64,000 bases of DNA from Peromyscus leucopus (GCF_004664715.2 NC_051069.1:1926001-1990000); one strand, 5' to 3'. Positions 10,422-21,602 are shown, numbered from the stretch's first letter. A program made the numbers and translations. Notes: generated from the letters alone by a model not told the origin.

Positions 10422-10561
10422 AGACAAGGTAGCTAACATCTGTAATTCTTGAACTCTAAAGGCTAAGGAAGGAAAACTGCCACAAGTTCAAGGCCAGCAT
10501 AGTCTATATCAGGTTCTAGGCCACCCTGACATGCAGAGTGAGACCCTGTCTCAAAAAAAAA
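10422..10561 (+). mobile_element. B1-like SINE, diverged
   Basis: AAGTTCAAGGCCAGCATAGTC and GAGTGAGACCCTGTCTC mark it. Confidence 0.7.
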
Positions 10562-10562
10562 C

Positions 10563-10790
10563 AAAGATGTGGTTTGAATATATACCTTGGTTGTTCGAGT
10601 ATTTGCCTAGTATACACAAAGCCCCAGGTTCAAGTCCCAACACTGCACAAACCAGGTGTGGTGGTGTACTCCTGTAATCCTAACAATGAGGAGATGGAGG
10701 CAGGAGGATCAAAAATTTGAGGTCATCTTTGGCTGCATAGCAAGTTCAATCAAGACCAGATTAGTGTATATGAGACTGTGCCTTAAAGGA
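10563..10790 (+). mobile_element. B4 SINE (ID + B1)
   Basis: ID-like head (TATTTGCCTAGTATACACAA, AGGTTCAAGTCCCAACACTG) joined to a B1-like body (CCAGGTGTGGTGGTGTACTC). Confidence 0.75.
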
Positions 10791-10796
10791 AAATGG

Positions 10797-10798
<2 letters not shown>

Positions 10799-10868
<70 letters not shown>

Positions 10869-10900
10869 AAGAAGGAAGGAAGGAAGGAAGGAAGGAAGGA

Positions 10901-10952
<52 letters not shown>

Positions 10953-10959
10953 AAAAGAG

Positions 10960-11050
<91 letters not shown>

Positions 11051-11053
11051 AAA
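10799..11053 (+). repeat. (GA)n-(GGAA)n-(AAAG)n compound microsatellite, 255 bp
   Basis: Pure GA (10799-10863), then GGAA units, then AAAG to 11053; homopurine throughout. Translated frames here are artefacts. Confidence 0.97.
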
Positions 11054-11074
11054 AAACCTTAGGCTTGAAAAGTT

Positions 11075-11222
11075 TGGTTTTTTTTTAAGGCAGGTCTCTA
11101 CATAGCCCTGGCTGTTCTGAAACTCATTATGCAGACCAGACTGGCCTCGAACTCACAGAGACACACCTACCTCTGCCTCCTGAGCTAAGGGATTAAAGGA
11201 GTGTACCACCATGCCTATGCCT
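11075..11222 (-). mobile_element. B1 SINE
   Basis: GACTGGCCTCGAACTCACAG and CTGCCTCCTGAGCTAAGGG; followed by an AAAAC-rich stretch to 11285. Confidence 0.88.
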
Positions 11223-11343
11223 AGCCTGAAAACAAAAACAAAGACAAAAATCAAAAACAAAACAAAACAACAACAAAAAAAAAACCTTACTATTAAGCAA
11301 AGTTGAAAGTTTGTTCATATGCTTAGTTATAAAAGAAATACAA

Positions 11344-11561
11344 GCCGGGCGGTGGTGGCACACGCCTTTAATCTTAGCACTCGGGAGGCAGAGGCAGGTG
11401 CTTTTCTGTGAGTTCGAGGCTAGCCTGGTCTACAGGGCGAGTTCCAGGAAAGGCACAAAGCTACACAGAGAAACCCTGTCTCGGAAGGAAAAAAAAAAAA
11501 AAAAGACGAGAGGGAGGGAGGGAGGGAGGGAGGGAGGGAGGGAGGGAGGGAGGGAGGGAGG
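11344..11561 (+). mobile_element. B1 SINE with (GAGG)n expanded tail
   Basis: Perfect 13-bp duplication AAAAGAAATACAA flanks it (11331-11343, 11562-11574). The tail consists of an A-run then GAGG repeats (11506-11560), so the microsatellite grew inside the SINE tail. Confidence 0.95.
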
Positions 11562-11574
11562 AAAAGAAATACAA

Positions 11575-12040
11575 AAAGGACTTTAATACTTGAACACACA
11601 GGGGATGGGATACTTCTCAAAATTTAAGTCATAATTAATAATTGTCTAATCATAATTCTGTGCAAGCATATTCTTTACATGTCTGAACTAACTGTGCAAT
11701 ATTCAACATGTTCCATAATTAACTCATGTAGACAAATCTGGTTCTGAGGGACTAGGCCCTGCTTTGTGAATAAGATAAATTCTTACTGATATTGTTAAAA
11801 GGTTTGAAAAAATAGGTAAGTGATCTAGCCACAATGCATATGACTGGCACATTTTACAGATGTGGCTACAGTCAACTGTAACCCCAAGTCTTCATTACAG
11901 TGTACTCACTAACAAATACAAATATATAAGAGATCATTTGTGAAAATTAAACACAGGTTACTTTTTAATCCCCAAAATAATAATCTATACATATATACAT
12001 ATCCTTTTGGAGGTGTTATGATATAACCAGTATTTCAATT
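11575..12040. other. Unassigned intronic sequence
   Basis: AT-rich; no recognised element. Confidence 0.55.
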
Positions 12041-12172
12041 TGTTTTGTTTTGTATTTTTGAGACAAGGTCTTATTATGTAGACTACATTGTTCTAGAACA
12101 TGAGATCTTCCTGCCTGAACCTCTCAAGTACTGGAGATGGATTACAGTCATGCACCATCATACCTGGTTTTA
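12041..12172 (-). mobile_element. B1 SINE, diverged
   Basis: TTTTTGAGACAAGGTCTTAT and CTGCCTGAACCTCTCAAGTA. Confidence 0.75.
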
Positions 12173-12984
12173 GTATTCCTTACAAGACTAGAAATATATC
12201 TAGTAAGAAATATATAATTTCTTACACAACTTCATCACTTTGTATTTCCTACTTCAAAGAAAGGGAGAAGTAACACCATCAAACTATCACCTCATAAGGA
12301 AGTTCTTCCACTGTAAGTTTCTACAGTATTGTATCTCTAAAACACCATATATAAATTTTCGTTCTTCACAATGATTTCTGCACACCCTACTGTTCTTATT
12401 AATCTATATTTATGTTTTATCTATAATCCAGGGCTTTAATGAGGTTACCTTTAACCAGCAATCAATTTATTTTTTAGATGACTACATACCTGCATGGTAC
12501 TCATACAATAACTCTTTCTCACTCACATACACATAAAAGAACTAGGAATTTGGTTTGTCAAATATAAAACATGTAATTTATCTAATAAAAAATCTACCTA
12601 TACAACAATGTGACATCCAAACCAAAGGCAGCTAACTGAAATTCATGTTCTGCTAGTGAGGAATACAATAGTAAGTATAATTTGAAACACAGTAGTAAAT
12701 TTATTTTGAGACGTTACTAAAGTTAAAAAGGAAATGACATTATTATTTGATGGTGCTAATAAAGAATGGGTAATTTTAATAACATCTAAAACTGAGTCAT
12801 AAAAAATTAGTGTGGTAAACTGCTAGCCCTAAATTTTTAATGTAAAGAAACATCTTCAAATTAATCTTTTGATTAATCTATTAATATCTTTCCAAAGCAC
12901 CTAGATCATATGTGTAATACATCAAATAATACTAAATAACAAGGTGCTTGCCTGAAGAAAAAACAACACATACAGAAAATAACC
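12173..12984. other. Unassigned AT-rich intronic sequence
   Basis: Over 800 bases with no SINE, gene or clear old repeat; one of the longer repeat-free parts of the intron. Confidence 0.55.
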
Positions 12985-13192
12985 ACTGAAGAGACAGATC
13001 AGTGGTTAAAAGCAATGGCTGCTCTTGCACAGAACCCAGATCAATTCCCAGCACCCACACAACAGTTCAGAAACACCTGTAACTCCAGTTCCAGGGGATC
13101 TGATGCCCAGGTCTGGCCTTCATGGGTACACATACATGGTACACAAACATAGAAATAGGCCAAATACTCATATACATAAAATAATGTTTAAG
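12985..13192 (+). mobile_element. B2-superfamily SINE (B3A type)
   Basis: CAGTGGTTAAAAGCAATGGC, CCAGTTCCAGGGGATCTGAT and a CATAAAATAATG tail. Confidence 0.88.
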
Positions 13193-13916
13193 AAGAAAAA
13201 AGAAAAATAGGCAAGAAATATATGGAAAAGAAGAGAGCACAAATCAAATGTCAATGAAACAATGAGGAATTTAAAAGTTCAAAAGAATGGGAAAGGATGT
13301 CTAAGAGGCAGAAGTTGAGTTACACATTAAAAGATGATCAGAATGGAAAATAATTGTCATAAAGAACAAAGTGTATAAGCACCTCAGGTACTCAGAAGAC
13401 CATTCTGGCTAAAAAAGACACTTGAAGCTACCTTAGACTTATAGGCTGTGACTAATTTACAGAAAAAGTTCAATGGCAAATTTTAAAATGCTAAAACTTG
13501 TTAATGGAAAGCTTCAAAGCATGTAAGCTGTAAGCTGACATGAAAAAGGAAATATTTAGGGGCTGATAGAGTGTCAGCAGGTGCAAGGCTCTGGGTCCTA
13601 TATCCAGCATCACAAAACAGGGTATGATGGCATTTAGGGAAGAGCCACGTTGTAGCCATATACAGAATAATGTTAATGAGAATAGGCTGGAAGATTAGAA
13701 ATCTACTAGGAAGTAAATGCGAGTCTCAATCAAGGTTATATCAGTATAGTAAGTTTCAAGTATAATTATAGCAAGCAATAGAGAATGCCTGACCAAGAGC
13801 ACAAAGGGGAGAAAATGAAGGTTTTAGTCATCCAGGTCTGGTTAAAATCTATCTGTGTAAGTTATTTCCTGAGTCTATGTTTCCTCCTCTGACAGTTACC
13901 TTTGTCTGAGTGTGTG
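13193..13916. other. Mostly unassigned intronic sequence
   Basis: Possible ID-like remnant at 13560-13620 (AGGTGCAAGGCTCTGGGTCC); otherwise nothing recognised. Confidence 0.5.
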
Positions 13917-14268
13917 TTGGTTGTTTTCTACTATCAACTTGCCACAACTGAGAACACCTCAGAGCAGAACCTCAGTGAAGGAAATGGCTAAATGAGATTG
14001 GCCTGTGGGCATGTCTGTGGGGAACTGTCTGGATTATTAATTGATATAAGAGGACCCACCCACTGTGGTGATACCACCCCAGGCAGGTATTCCTGAACTA
14101 TCTAAGAAAGGCAGCTTAGTGTAAGCCAGCCTACAAGGCACCTAGCGAGCAGCATCCTCCCCGTTCCAGCTGTACTCTTTGGCTAGGAAGTGAGTTCCTT
14201 GGTTAGAGGTAAGGGTGTGTAGAATACCAAGCAGGCCTCCCTGCTCTGACTTCCCTCAGTGATAGACT
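13917..14268 (+). mobile_element. RMER-type rodent repeat (name uncertain)
   Basis: Same family as 47355-47755: TTGGCCTGTGGGCATGTCTG, ACCCACCCACTGTGGTGATA and CTTCCCTCAGTGATAGACTG. A G-run follows (14269-14291). Confidence 0.65.
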
Positions 14269-14333
14269 GGGGGGGGGGAGTGGGGGGGGAGACTAAGCAG
14301 TGTTCAGAAGACTAATAATAAAATACACATGAA

Positions 14334-14520
14334 GGGCATTTGAATGACTCGGCAGATAAAGGCAGCTTCTGTGGAAGGCTAACAGCTGATGCATGGACCC
14401 TACATAAAGGTGGAAGAGGAGAAACTATGCCACCAAGTTGCCTTCTGACCACTGCATGTGCACTATTCATGTATACACTCAAATATACACAACAATTTTT
14501 CAATAAATGCAAATAAAACA
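14334..14520 (+). mobile_element. B3-type SINE
   Basis: ACTCGGCAGATAAAGGCAG and AAGTTGCCTTCTGACCACTG, with an AAATGCAAATAAAA end. Confidence 0.72.
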
Positions 14521-14749
14521 CTGAGAATAGAAAAGTTATTTAATAATTAATTTTCTCTTTCTCCCTTAGCTCTCCTTTCTGTATCCCTTCACAATTCTGT
14601 TTAAGAACTGAACAGTATAGCAAGTAGTCTGTCTACTGGTTGTTATTACAGAACTAATAAAACTGAGTTAATAAAAGATTAAGTAACTTATTCAATAGCA
14701 AACAATTAGCCACTTTGTCTGTTGGTACCAGAAAAGCTACATTGTAGGG

Positions 14750-14751
<2 letters not shown>

Positions 14752-14797
<46 letters not shown>
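14752..14797 (+). repeat. (TG)n microsatellite
   Basis: About 22 TG units. Confidence 0.97.
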
Positions 14798-14800
<3 letters not shown>

Positions 14801-15503
14801 GGGCTAGCTTATGTTTAGACAACATGGTGCTGATATGGATATCTAGTATGAGTTAGCTAAAACATAGCTGACACCCAACATCTGAGGGGCTATGAGTTGG
14901 CACAAAATAGCTGGCACCAGATATTCTGGAACCCCAAAAGTAAACACTGATGTCATCTGTTATATAACTATTCCTATCAGAGTGCCACTTTCATGTGATA
15001 GATGGTCTTAAGATCACAGGCTTCTCTTTCATCAGCCTGCCTGTGTGTGTGTGTCTGCCACTGTCCCTACCTCTGTGCAGCCTATGTGCCAGGTCAGAGT
15101 GTATGCCTGCACATGTGTGTCCTTGTGAGCCAACTCCTGCCTGAGTACTTGCCAGCATCTCGCTACCTAGCCACCTGTATGCTAGTGAATCAAGTATGTC
15201 TTATCTAAAATTCCTCCCATTTTCTGTAACCTCCTACCTCCTGTTACCACCCTCCATCTTTTACAAGCATCCAAGACTGGACCTCACATTCACAATTCAA
15301 AAATATTTACACATGACTTAAATATACAATAGGGCAATCCATTTTAAAAGACATTTTTAAATGTATATACCAAATTCCAATGGAGGATGAATTTTCAAAT
15401 GGGAAGCTTTCCATTAACAACAACAAAAAAAAAAACCACAAAGTTCCTTCCTTTAGCCGACTGAATCAAGACTTTAGATACTGTCAGCAATAAATTTACT
15501 CAC
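14798..15503. other. Unassigned intron 2 sequence beside exon 2
   Basis: No repeat family recognised. The stretch at 15002-15208 is TG/CTG-rich; its open frame has no support as a gene. Confidence 0.5.
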
Positions 15504-15654
15504 CTTCCATGGGCATGGAAATCTAGAAGTAAAAACTGGTCCTCATGTGAGACTGCTCGTTTGGCACGCTGGTGTTTTTGGTGTAATGAATCCACATTGT
15601 AAGATAATCCTTCATAATGTCTAATATATTTATTTAGAGGATTTCCATACTGAC
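15504..15654 (-). CDS. Adam10: Adam10 coding exon 2 (start of prodomain)
   Basis: The acceptor TTTTTATAG precedes the exon and the donor GTGAGT follows it. The 151 bases finish codon 19 (Gly) and encode residues 20-68 plus two bases of Arg69. The peptide begins [20 protein letters not shown] and ends LDFHAHGR, the N-terminal part of the inhibitory prodomain that is later removed by proprotein convertases. Exons 1 and 2 together give 206 coding bases, which agrees with an intron inside codon 69. Residue 61 reads Leu (CTT), where the mammalian sequence I recall has Arg (CGT). The neighbouring residues are otherwise as expected, so the exon is functional rather than pseudogenic. The Cys-switch, the convertase site and the HExxH metalloprotease motif are encoded further downstream, outside this window. 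Confidence 0.97.
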
Positions 15655-15871
15655 CTATAAAAACAAGCAAATAGGTAACAGTCTGAATTAATATCATCTT
15701 AAAGGACCCTTCTAGTTCTAACTAATTAGGGCTAACCCATCCATGAAAATATCATAGATATTTTCACATATCTATGATAAGTTATACTAACTGTCGAATT
15801 AATCCTGATTACTCTGCTGAATCTCCCACTAACATTATTCTCACACAACTTTATTATAAGGGTGACATTTG

Positions 15872-16031
15872 CCAGATCTGATGGCATACATCTTCAAACC
15901 CAGCACTTGGAGGGCAGAGGTAGGCGGATCTCTGTGAGTTTGAGGTCAGCCTGGTCTACAAACTGAGTTCTAAGACAGCCAGGGCTATGAAGAGAAAACC
16001 CTGTCTCAAAATAACACCCCCCCCCAAAAAA
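15872..16031 (+). mobile_element. B1 SINE
   Basis: Flanked by near-identical copies of ATTATAAGGGTGACATT / ATTATAAGGGTGGCATT (15853-15870 and 16036-16053), a long target duplication. Tail contains a C-run. Confidence 0.92.
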
Positions 16032-16379
16032 AAACTTATTATAAGGGTGGCATTATTCACATACAAAAGCTTTTGAATTTGCTGTAGGTTTGTCTTGGAT
16101 ATGCTTTATCAGGCAGAACAAATTCACACTAATCACATTTTGCTGGTAAAATTTATCACCATAGAAGCCAATTGGTCACCTGTTCCACTCAGAGTCTATT
16201 ATTATTATCAGAGTAAAAAATGTGTAGAAAAATCATATATCTTCAATTTTCTAGATAAATTAAAAGAAAATTAGTATCATTTCCCTCTTCACGTTTTATC
16301 AGAATTAACCAATGAAATCATCTTAGTCTAAATTGCTTTGTGGAAACAATGTATCCACAATTTTATTTTATAGTACATG

Positions 16380-16527
16380 ATAGTACAGAACTTTATAATC
16401 CTAGCACTCAGGAGGCAGAGACAGGTGGATCTCTATGAGTTAGAAGACAGCCTGGTCTACAAAACAAGCACCAGGATAGCCAGAACTACACAGTGGGAAC
16501 TACATAGTGAGGCCCTGTCTCAAACAC
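16380..16527 (+). mobile_element. B1 SINE
   Basis: CTAGCACTCAGGAGGCAGAG; the 3' end carries a short internal duplication of AACTACA(C/T)AGTG. Confidence 0.85.
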
Positions 16528-16544
16528 CAACAGCAAGTAGTGGC

Positions 16545-16602
16545 AGTGGTGGTGGTGGTGGTGGTGGTGGTGGTGGCGGCGGGCGGCGGCGGGCGGCGGC
16601 AG
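16545..16602 (+). repeat. (GGT)n-(GGC)n trinucleotide tract
   Basis: About ten GGT units passing into GGCGGC/GGGCGGC units. Confidence 0.95.
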
Positions 16603-16822
16603 CTAGTCTTTGGTGAACTTTTAGGCTTTCAGTACTATAAATGTTCTCTCAGTAGCACCTCAGAGGTAACTCACAAAATCTGTTATATCCCACTTCTTTT
16701 TTCACTCCTCATTCTTTCTAATTTATTTTTTTGATCCATACATTATTTTAAATATTAGTACTTAGTTTCCAAATAGTGAAGATTTTTCAACTATATTTTG
16801 ATTATTTGATTTGTTGTTTTGT

Positions 16823-16893
16823 GGGGCTGGGGATCAAGCCCAGCATCTCATACATACTAGGCAAGCAGCACTACTGAGTACATCCCAGGACCT
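16823..16893 (-). mobile_element. ID SINE
   Basis: Reversed tRNA-Ala-derived ID: GGGGATCAAGCCCAGCATCT and ACTAGGCAAGCAGCACTAC. Confidence 0.78.
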
Positions 16894-17640
16894 ATTTCTG
16901 TTACTGACTTCTAGCTTAATTCTTATATAGTCAAAGAATACAGGTTGTATGACATCCTTTCAAATACTTTGAAATTTCTTTTATAACCGAGATTAAAAAT
17001 CTCTCCTGAGAAATGTTACATGTACACTTAAATATAACCTTGCATAATCACATTAGAGCAAAACCACCAAAGAAACAAAATCAAAGGAGGAAAAATATCT
17101 ACCCAACTAAGATGAAAACAAATGTATAAAAATAATTTGTAACAAATAAGAATCAGTCTTTGATGACATTGAGGAATTCTTGCTACTTTTCTTTAGTACA
17201 ATACTGTGGGGTTACATAACAGAAGGTCTTGAATTTGCAAAGACAGTTTTTTGAAGTATTTTGGGGGTTAAATGGTATGATAACCATAATTTACACTGAA
17301 GTGATTCCAAAAAAAAAAAAAAGAAAAAAAAATGCAAATTGTTAAGTCAATATCCAGTTCTGGCTAGGATGAAATAAAGACAAACTAAATTTAACAAACT
17401 ACCCTAACAATAAGAAACTGGACAAAGCAACAAATGAGGTGAGTTCTACAAATGCCCACAACTTCCAAGAAGCAACCTAGACAGCCCAGTTCAGTGAGGT
17501 CAAGTATTTAAGTAAGACCTGTGGGACAGAGTTGCCAGGAAGAAGAGAGCTCTAACACCTGGAGAGTTTGATGAGTAATGATCTGAATATAAAGAATAAA
17601 TTATCCCACCACAGAAAATAAGAACCACCAGAAAGAAGAA
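16894..17640. other. Unassigned intronic sequence
   Basis: AT-rich, with an A-rich patch at 17309-17332. Parts of 17330-17640 may be very old LINE sequence but I cannot place them. Confidence 0.45.
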
Positions 17641-17641
17641 T

Positions 17642-17812
17642 AATTATTTTTTTATTTTTATTTATTTATTTATTTATTTTTGAGATAGGCTATCTATGTA
17701 GTCTACCTTTCCAGGAACTCGCTATATAGGCCAGGTTAGCCTTGAACTCAAAGAAATCTTCCTGCCTGTCTCCTGAGTGCTGAGATTAAAGGTATATACT
17801 ACTATGCCCAGA
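17642..17812 (-). mobile_element. B1 SINE
   Basis: T-rich expanded tail (TTTATTTATTTATTT) then TTTTTGAGATAGGCTATC and CTCCTGAGTGCTGAGATTAA. Confidence 0.87.
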
Positions 17813-17914
17813 CAAAATACATCTAACACAGGTCTACTAAGTATTTATTTTCATACCTCCAAGAGAAGAAAAGTATATGAAACACTGGGTATAACCCTCA
17901 GATAAGTAACTCCT

Positions 17915-18078
17915 AGCCAGGCAGTGGTGGCACAGGCCTTTAATCCCAGCACTTGGGAGGCAGAGGCAGGTGGATCTCTGTGAGTTCGAGGCCAGCCTGG
18001 GCTACAGAGTGAGTTCCAGAAAAGGTACAAAACTACACAGAGAAACGCTGTCTCAAAAAACAAAAACAAAAAAAAAAA
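17915..18078 (+). mobile_element. B1 SINE
   Basis: Flanked by AAGTAACTCCT (17904-17914, 18079-18089). Body close to the young B1 type. Confidence 0.93.
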
Positions 18079-18316
18079 AAGTAACTCCTTAGTAGTGGGT
18101 ACAAGTAGTCATAGACTAACAGCTGTTCTAGATCTATCTTAACTAAACTTAAATAAACATGGTCTTTCAAATTTAAATAACAAATTGGATTTAACTGATT
18201 CCAAGTAGCTTAACTGCCAGAAAAGTCTGAATGTGTTTAAAGATACAATGAAACACCTCCAAATATAAAAATCAGAATGTTCTTTATACAACAATTACCA
18301 TACATATAATATGCAG

Positions 18317-18317
<1 letters not shown>

Positions 18318-18354
<37 letters not shown>
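18318..18354 (+). repeat. (TG)n microsatellite
   Basis: About 18 units. Confidence 0.97.
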
Positions 18355-18355
<1 letters not shown>

Positions 18356-18461
18356 CTCCCATAACTAAAACAAAAATCAGTCCTTAGTAACAGAATATTA
18401 AGAGATGATGAAGTTTGCACAAGATGTTGCAAAAGCAGCTATTAAATACAAGCCACACTAA

Positions 18462-18596
18462 GCCGGGCAGTGGTGGTACACACCTTTGATCCCAGTACTC
18501 CGGAGGCAGAGGCAGTCAAATCTCTGAGAGGCCAACCTGTCTACAGAGCATGTTCCAAGATAGCCAGGGTTACAGAGAAAAACCCTGTCTCAACAT
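18462..18596 (+). mobile_element. B1 SINE
   Basis: GCCGGGCAGTGGTGGTACAC with an internal deletion in the second quarter. Confidence 0.9.
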
Positions 18597-19035
18597 CCCA
18601 CACACTAGTTAACAGGAGAAACAAATATTCCACAGGAGTATAAAAATATATCTATAACTCTAAGCCAACACTAAATCAAAAAGAATACACATAAAAGAAA
18701 ACTAGATAAAGGCAAATCATAGGCTAAGCTAATGGTTGAAAACTAGAGGTCAAAATGTTAAAATGAACTGTAGCGAGGAAGCACCAAAACACCCAGAGGA
18801 AAAGACACATGCCACACAGGTAAGAATAAAGACACAACTCTGTACACAATCACAAAGTAGGCATCTATGTTTAAAGTTCTACCAGGCTTTCAGCCCACGA
18901 TCCTATAACCAGTTAAATGAAGGGTCTTGAAGGTCAAAACCAAGACTTGTTTGGATATCAAAGCTTCTAATCTTAATACCAGACCTCTACTACTAAAAAT
19001 GGAGAAATTTTCCAGACAGAAAAAAATAATAACAG
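18597..19035. other. Unassigned intronic sequence
   Basis: A-rich on plus; might contain old LINE remains, not placeable by eye. Confidence 0.45.
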
Positions 19036-19245
19036 GGAGATGGAGGGATGGCTTAGCCATTAGGAGGGTTTACTGCTCTTGCAGAAGTCTTAAGCACCCA
19101 CATGGCAGCTATGTCTGTAGCTCCAGCTCCAGGGAATCCAATACCCTCTTCTAGCCTCCAAGGGTACCAGACATGCACATGGTACACAGACATACATGAA
19201 GGCAAAATACCCATACACATAATATAAACAAAATTTAAAATTGTT
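19036..19245 (+). mobile_element. B2-superfamily SINE (B3A type)
   Basis: CAAGGGTACCAGACATGCAC and GACATACATGAAGGCAAAAT tail region. Confidence 0.87.
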
Positions 19246-19533
19246 TTTTAAGTATTCATAATAAAAAAACAAACACAAATCAGAGACAACTCAAAATATT
19301 CCAATTTGTTCTCTCAGAAATTTAAATATCACCACTCTAATCATTTCCAATAAACTATTAACCCATCTTTTAATAAGCTGTTGCTCCCAAATATCTCCAT
19401 TTTGAACAAGACAGAGCAAGAAACAAGACAGAGCAAAAGTAAAAGATCAAGTAACAATCAATTCCAGGTATGAAGAGAACACCTGTAGGAAAACAACTTC
19501 AAGAAAAAGCATCAGTTAAGAACATAACTAGAG

Positions 19534-19725
19534 CCAATCAGAAATGGTGCACGCCTTTAATCCCAGCACTTAGGAGGCAGAGCCAGGCGGATATCTGTGA
19601 GTTCGAGGCCAGCCTGGTCTACAGAAGCAAGATCCAGGATAGGCACCAAAACAACACAGAGAAAACTTGTCTCGAAAAACAAAAACAAAAACAAAAACAA
19701 AAACAAAAAAAAAACAAAAAAAAAA
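19534..19725 (+). mobile_element. B1 SINE
   Basis: CATAACTAG near both ends is a short target duplication; tail is (CAAAAA)n. Confidence 0.9.
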
Positions 19726-19883
19726 CCATAACTAGGTCATTTTCAACCAAAAAACAACTCTATGATCCTCTGCTCACAACCAAGAACTTCTTAGAACGTG
19801 GTAGATCTGACTCTGCATTTAAGACCAACAGCTAAAAATGAAAATCTGGAAAACCCTATTTATCATATGATCAAATAAATACA

Positions 19884-20055
19884 TAACTTTTTTTTTTACT
19901 GTTTTGTTTTTGTTTGATTTTTGTTGTTGTTAGTTTTTTGGGGATTTTGTTTGTTTGTGACGGGATCTCACTGTGTGGCCCTGTCTGGCCTGGAACTCAT
20001 TTTGTAGATCAGGCTAGCTTTAAACTCACAGAGAGGCATGCACCAAACACCTAGC
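19884..20055 (-). mobile_element. B1 SINE
   Basis: T-rich tail, then GACGGGATCTCACTGTGTGG; the left (5') end of the SINE is truncated. Confidence 0.8.
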
Positions 20056-20259
20056 AGTATAAACTCATCAACTCAATGCTGAGACTAGAAATACACCTCT
20101 GTGGATGTCTTAATCCTATGAAAATAAATACTTTTCCATTCACAGATTTTGCATTTCCTATCACAAGAGACCTCACTATCTAAACTGTTTCCAGGACTAG
20201 AGTATGGGCACACCTTGGGGAATTGTTAACAGGGCAGATTCTGGAGCACCCCACAACAT

Positions 20260-20725
20260 CTACTGACACTCCAAATAACCCAGTGTGGTAAGGTAATCTT
20301 GACTGGATTGAGAAACACCCAGATCAGTGAAGAACCTGTACTGTGTCTGTGGGCATCTCCAGATACTGTTAGATCATCAGGGCTCTGACATAATCAATGC
20401 TCTCAGCCACCAACAGATTTGAAATGTTGAGGAGACTATGGGAAGGAGATGGAGCTATGAAAGATGGGCCCCATTTTGAGGAAGTCGGTCACTGGGAGCA
20501 TGACTTTAAAATGCATATTTCCCTTGACGCTACAACCTCCTATTACCCCTCCTTGTTTCCTGGCCACTATGAAGTGAGCAACTCTGTTCCATTAGAATGT
20601 TCAATCTGCCTTACCACAGGCCCAGAAACAAGGGCAGCATTGGCCTATGGACTGAAACCATAAGCCAAAAGCTGCCATTTCTTCCTTAAGCTGATTTTCT
20701 CAGGCATCTGTCACAGCAACAGAAA
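20260..20725 (+). mobile_element. Medium-reiterated rodent repeat (name uncertain)
   Basis: ACTGGATTGAGAAACACCCA, CTGTGGGCATCTCCAGATAC, TGGAGCTATGAAAGATGGG and GATTTTCTCAGGCATCTGTC follow the order of a known rodent/mammal repeat. The 88-codon frame inside it (20397-20663) has no coding support. Confidence 0.6.
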
Positions 20726-20950
20726 GACACACAGTCTTGATTTCCAAAGTCATCCACATGCACATTCAAGCTTAGGACGAATTGCAACTTTTCTTCATGA
20801 AGAAACTCCAGACTTCAGCCCAGCAACTATTTCCCCTTTTTTTCTACAGTATGCTTGAAGCATCAACAGTGTATCAATAGGGCTAGGGACCACCCATGCT
20901 TCTAGGTAAAAGAAATGCTAGGAAAAATTTACTAAATAATGCAGGAGTCT

Positions 20951-21099
20951 GCTGGGCCATAGTGGCTCACGCCTTTTATCTCAACACTCGGGAGACAGTG
21001 GCAGGTGGATCTGTGAGTTCGAGGCCAGCCTGGTCTTCAGAGCAAGTTCCAGGACAGGCTCCAAAGCTACACAGAGAAACCCTGTCTCAAAAAAGCCCA
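20951..21099 (+). mobile_element. B1 SINE (first of a pair)
   Basis: CCAGGACAGGCTCCAAAGC type. Left target duplication ATGCAGGAGTC (20939-20949); its partner ATGCAGGGGTC lies after the second B1 at 21330-21340. Confidence 0.88.
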
Positions 21100-21110
21100 A
21101 TAATAGTATT

Positions 21111-21159
<49 letters not shown>
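21100..21159 (+). repeat. (AAT)n microsatellite between two B1s
   Basis: About 15 pure AAT units grown in the tail of the first B1. Confidence 0.96.
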
Positions 21160-21160
<1 letters not shown>

Positions 21161-21331
21161 CACTGGGCGGTGGTGGTACATGCCTTTAATCCCAGCACTT
21201 GGGAGGCAGAAGCAGGTGGATCTCTGTGAGTTCGCGGCCAGCCTGGGCTACAGAGTGAGTTCCAGGAAAGATGCAAAGCTACACAGAGAAACCCTGTATT
21301 GAAAAACCAAATGGATGATGATGATGATGAT
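21161..21331 (+). mobile_element. B1 SINE (second of a pair) with (ATG)n tail
   Basis: Young-type B1 (CCAGGAAAGATGCAAAGC) ending in ATG repeats. Confidence 0.9.
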
Positions 21332-21439
21332 GCAGGGGTCCATATCCTAAAACCCAAAAGCTAGTTTTCAGACAGGATCTGTTTTTAACACAGATAAAAT
21401 CATCAATTTACTTGTTTTTTATCACTACTTTTGTGCAAC

Positions 21440-21485
21440 AGAGCTTGTCATCCTAGCAGCACTCAGGAGGCTGAGGCAGGTGGAG
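21440..21485 (+). mobile_element. B1 fragment
   Basis: Only the central part GCACTCAGGAGGCTGAGGCAG remains. Confidence 0.6.
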
Positions 21486-21602
21486 CATTACAGAATGTTA
21501 CAGAAGTCACTAAAGACACTAAGGTTCTTGAGTGTTGACTTCACTACAATGCATCCTTTTCTGCTGCAACAAGAACACTAACCTGAGATCAATAGACCTC
21601 TG

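Noticed and set aside
10656..11105. 149-codon Arg/Glu/Lys frame
   Set aside because: Translation of a B4 SINE plus GA and AAAG repeats.
18032..18080. Repeated open frames with motifs like PASASQVLGLKAC across the window
   Set aside because: These are minus-strand translations of B1 SINEs, seen at many B1 copies.
20397..20663. 88-codon frame
   Set aside because: Lies wholly within a medium-reiterated rodent repeat.
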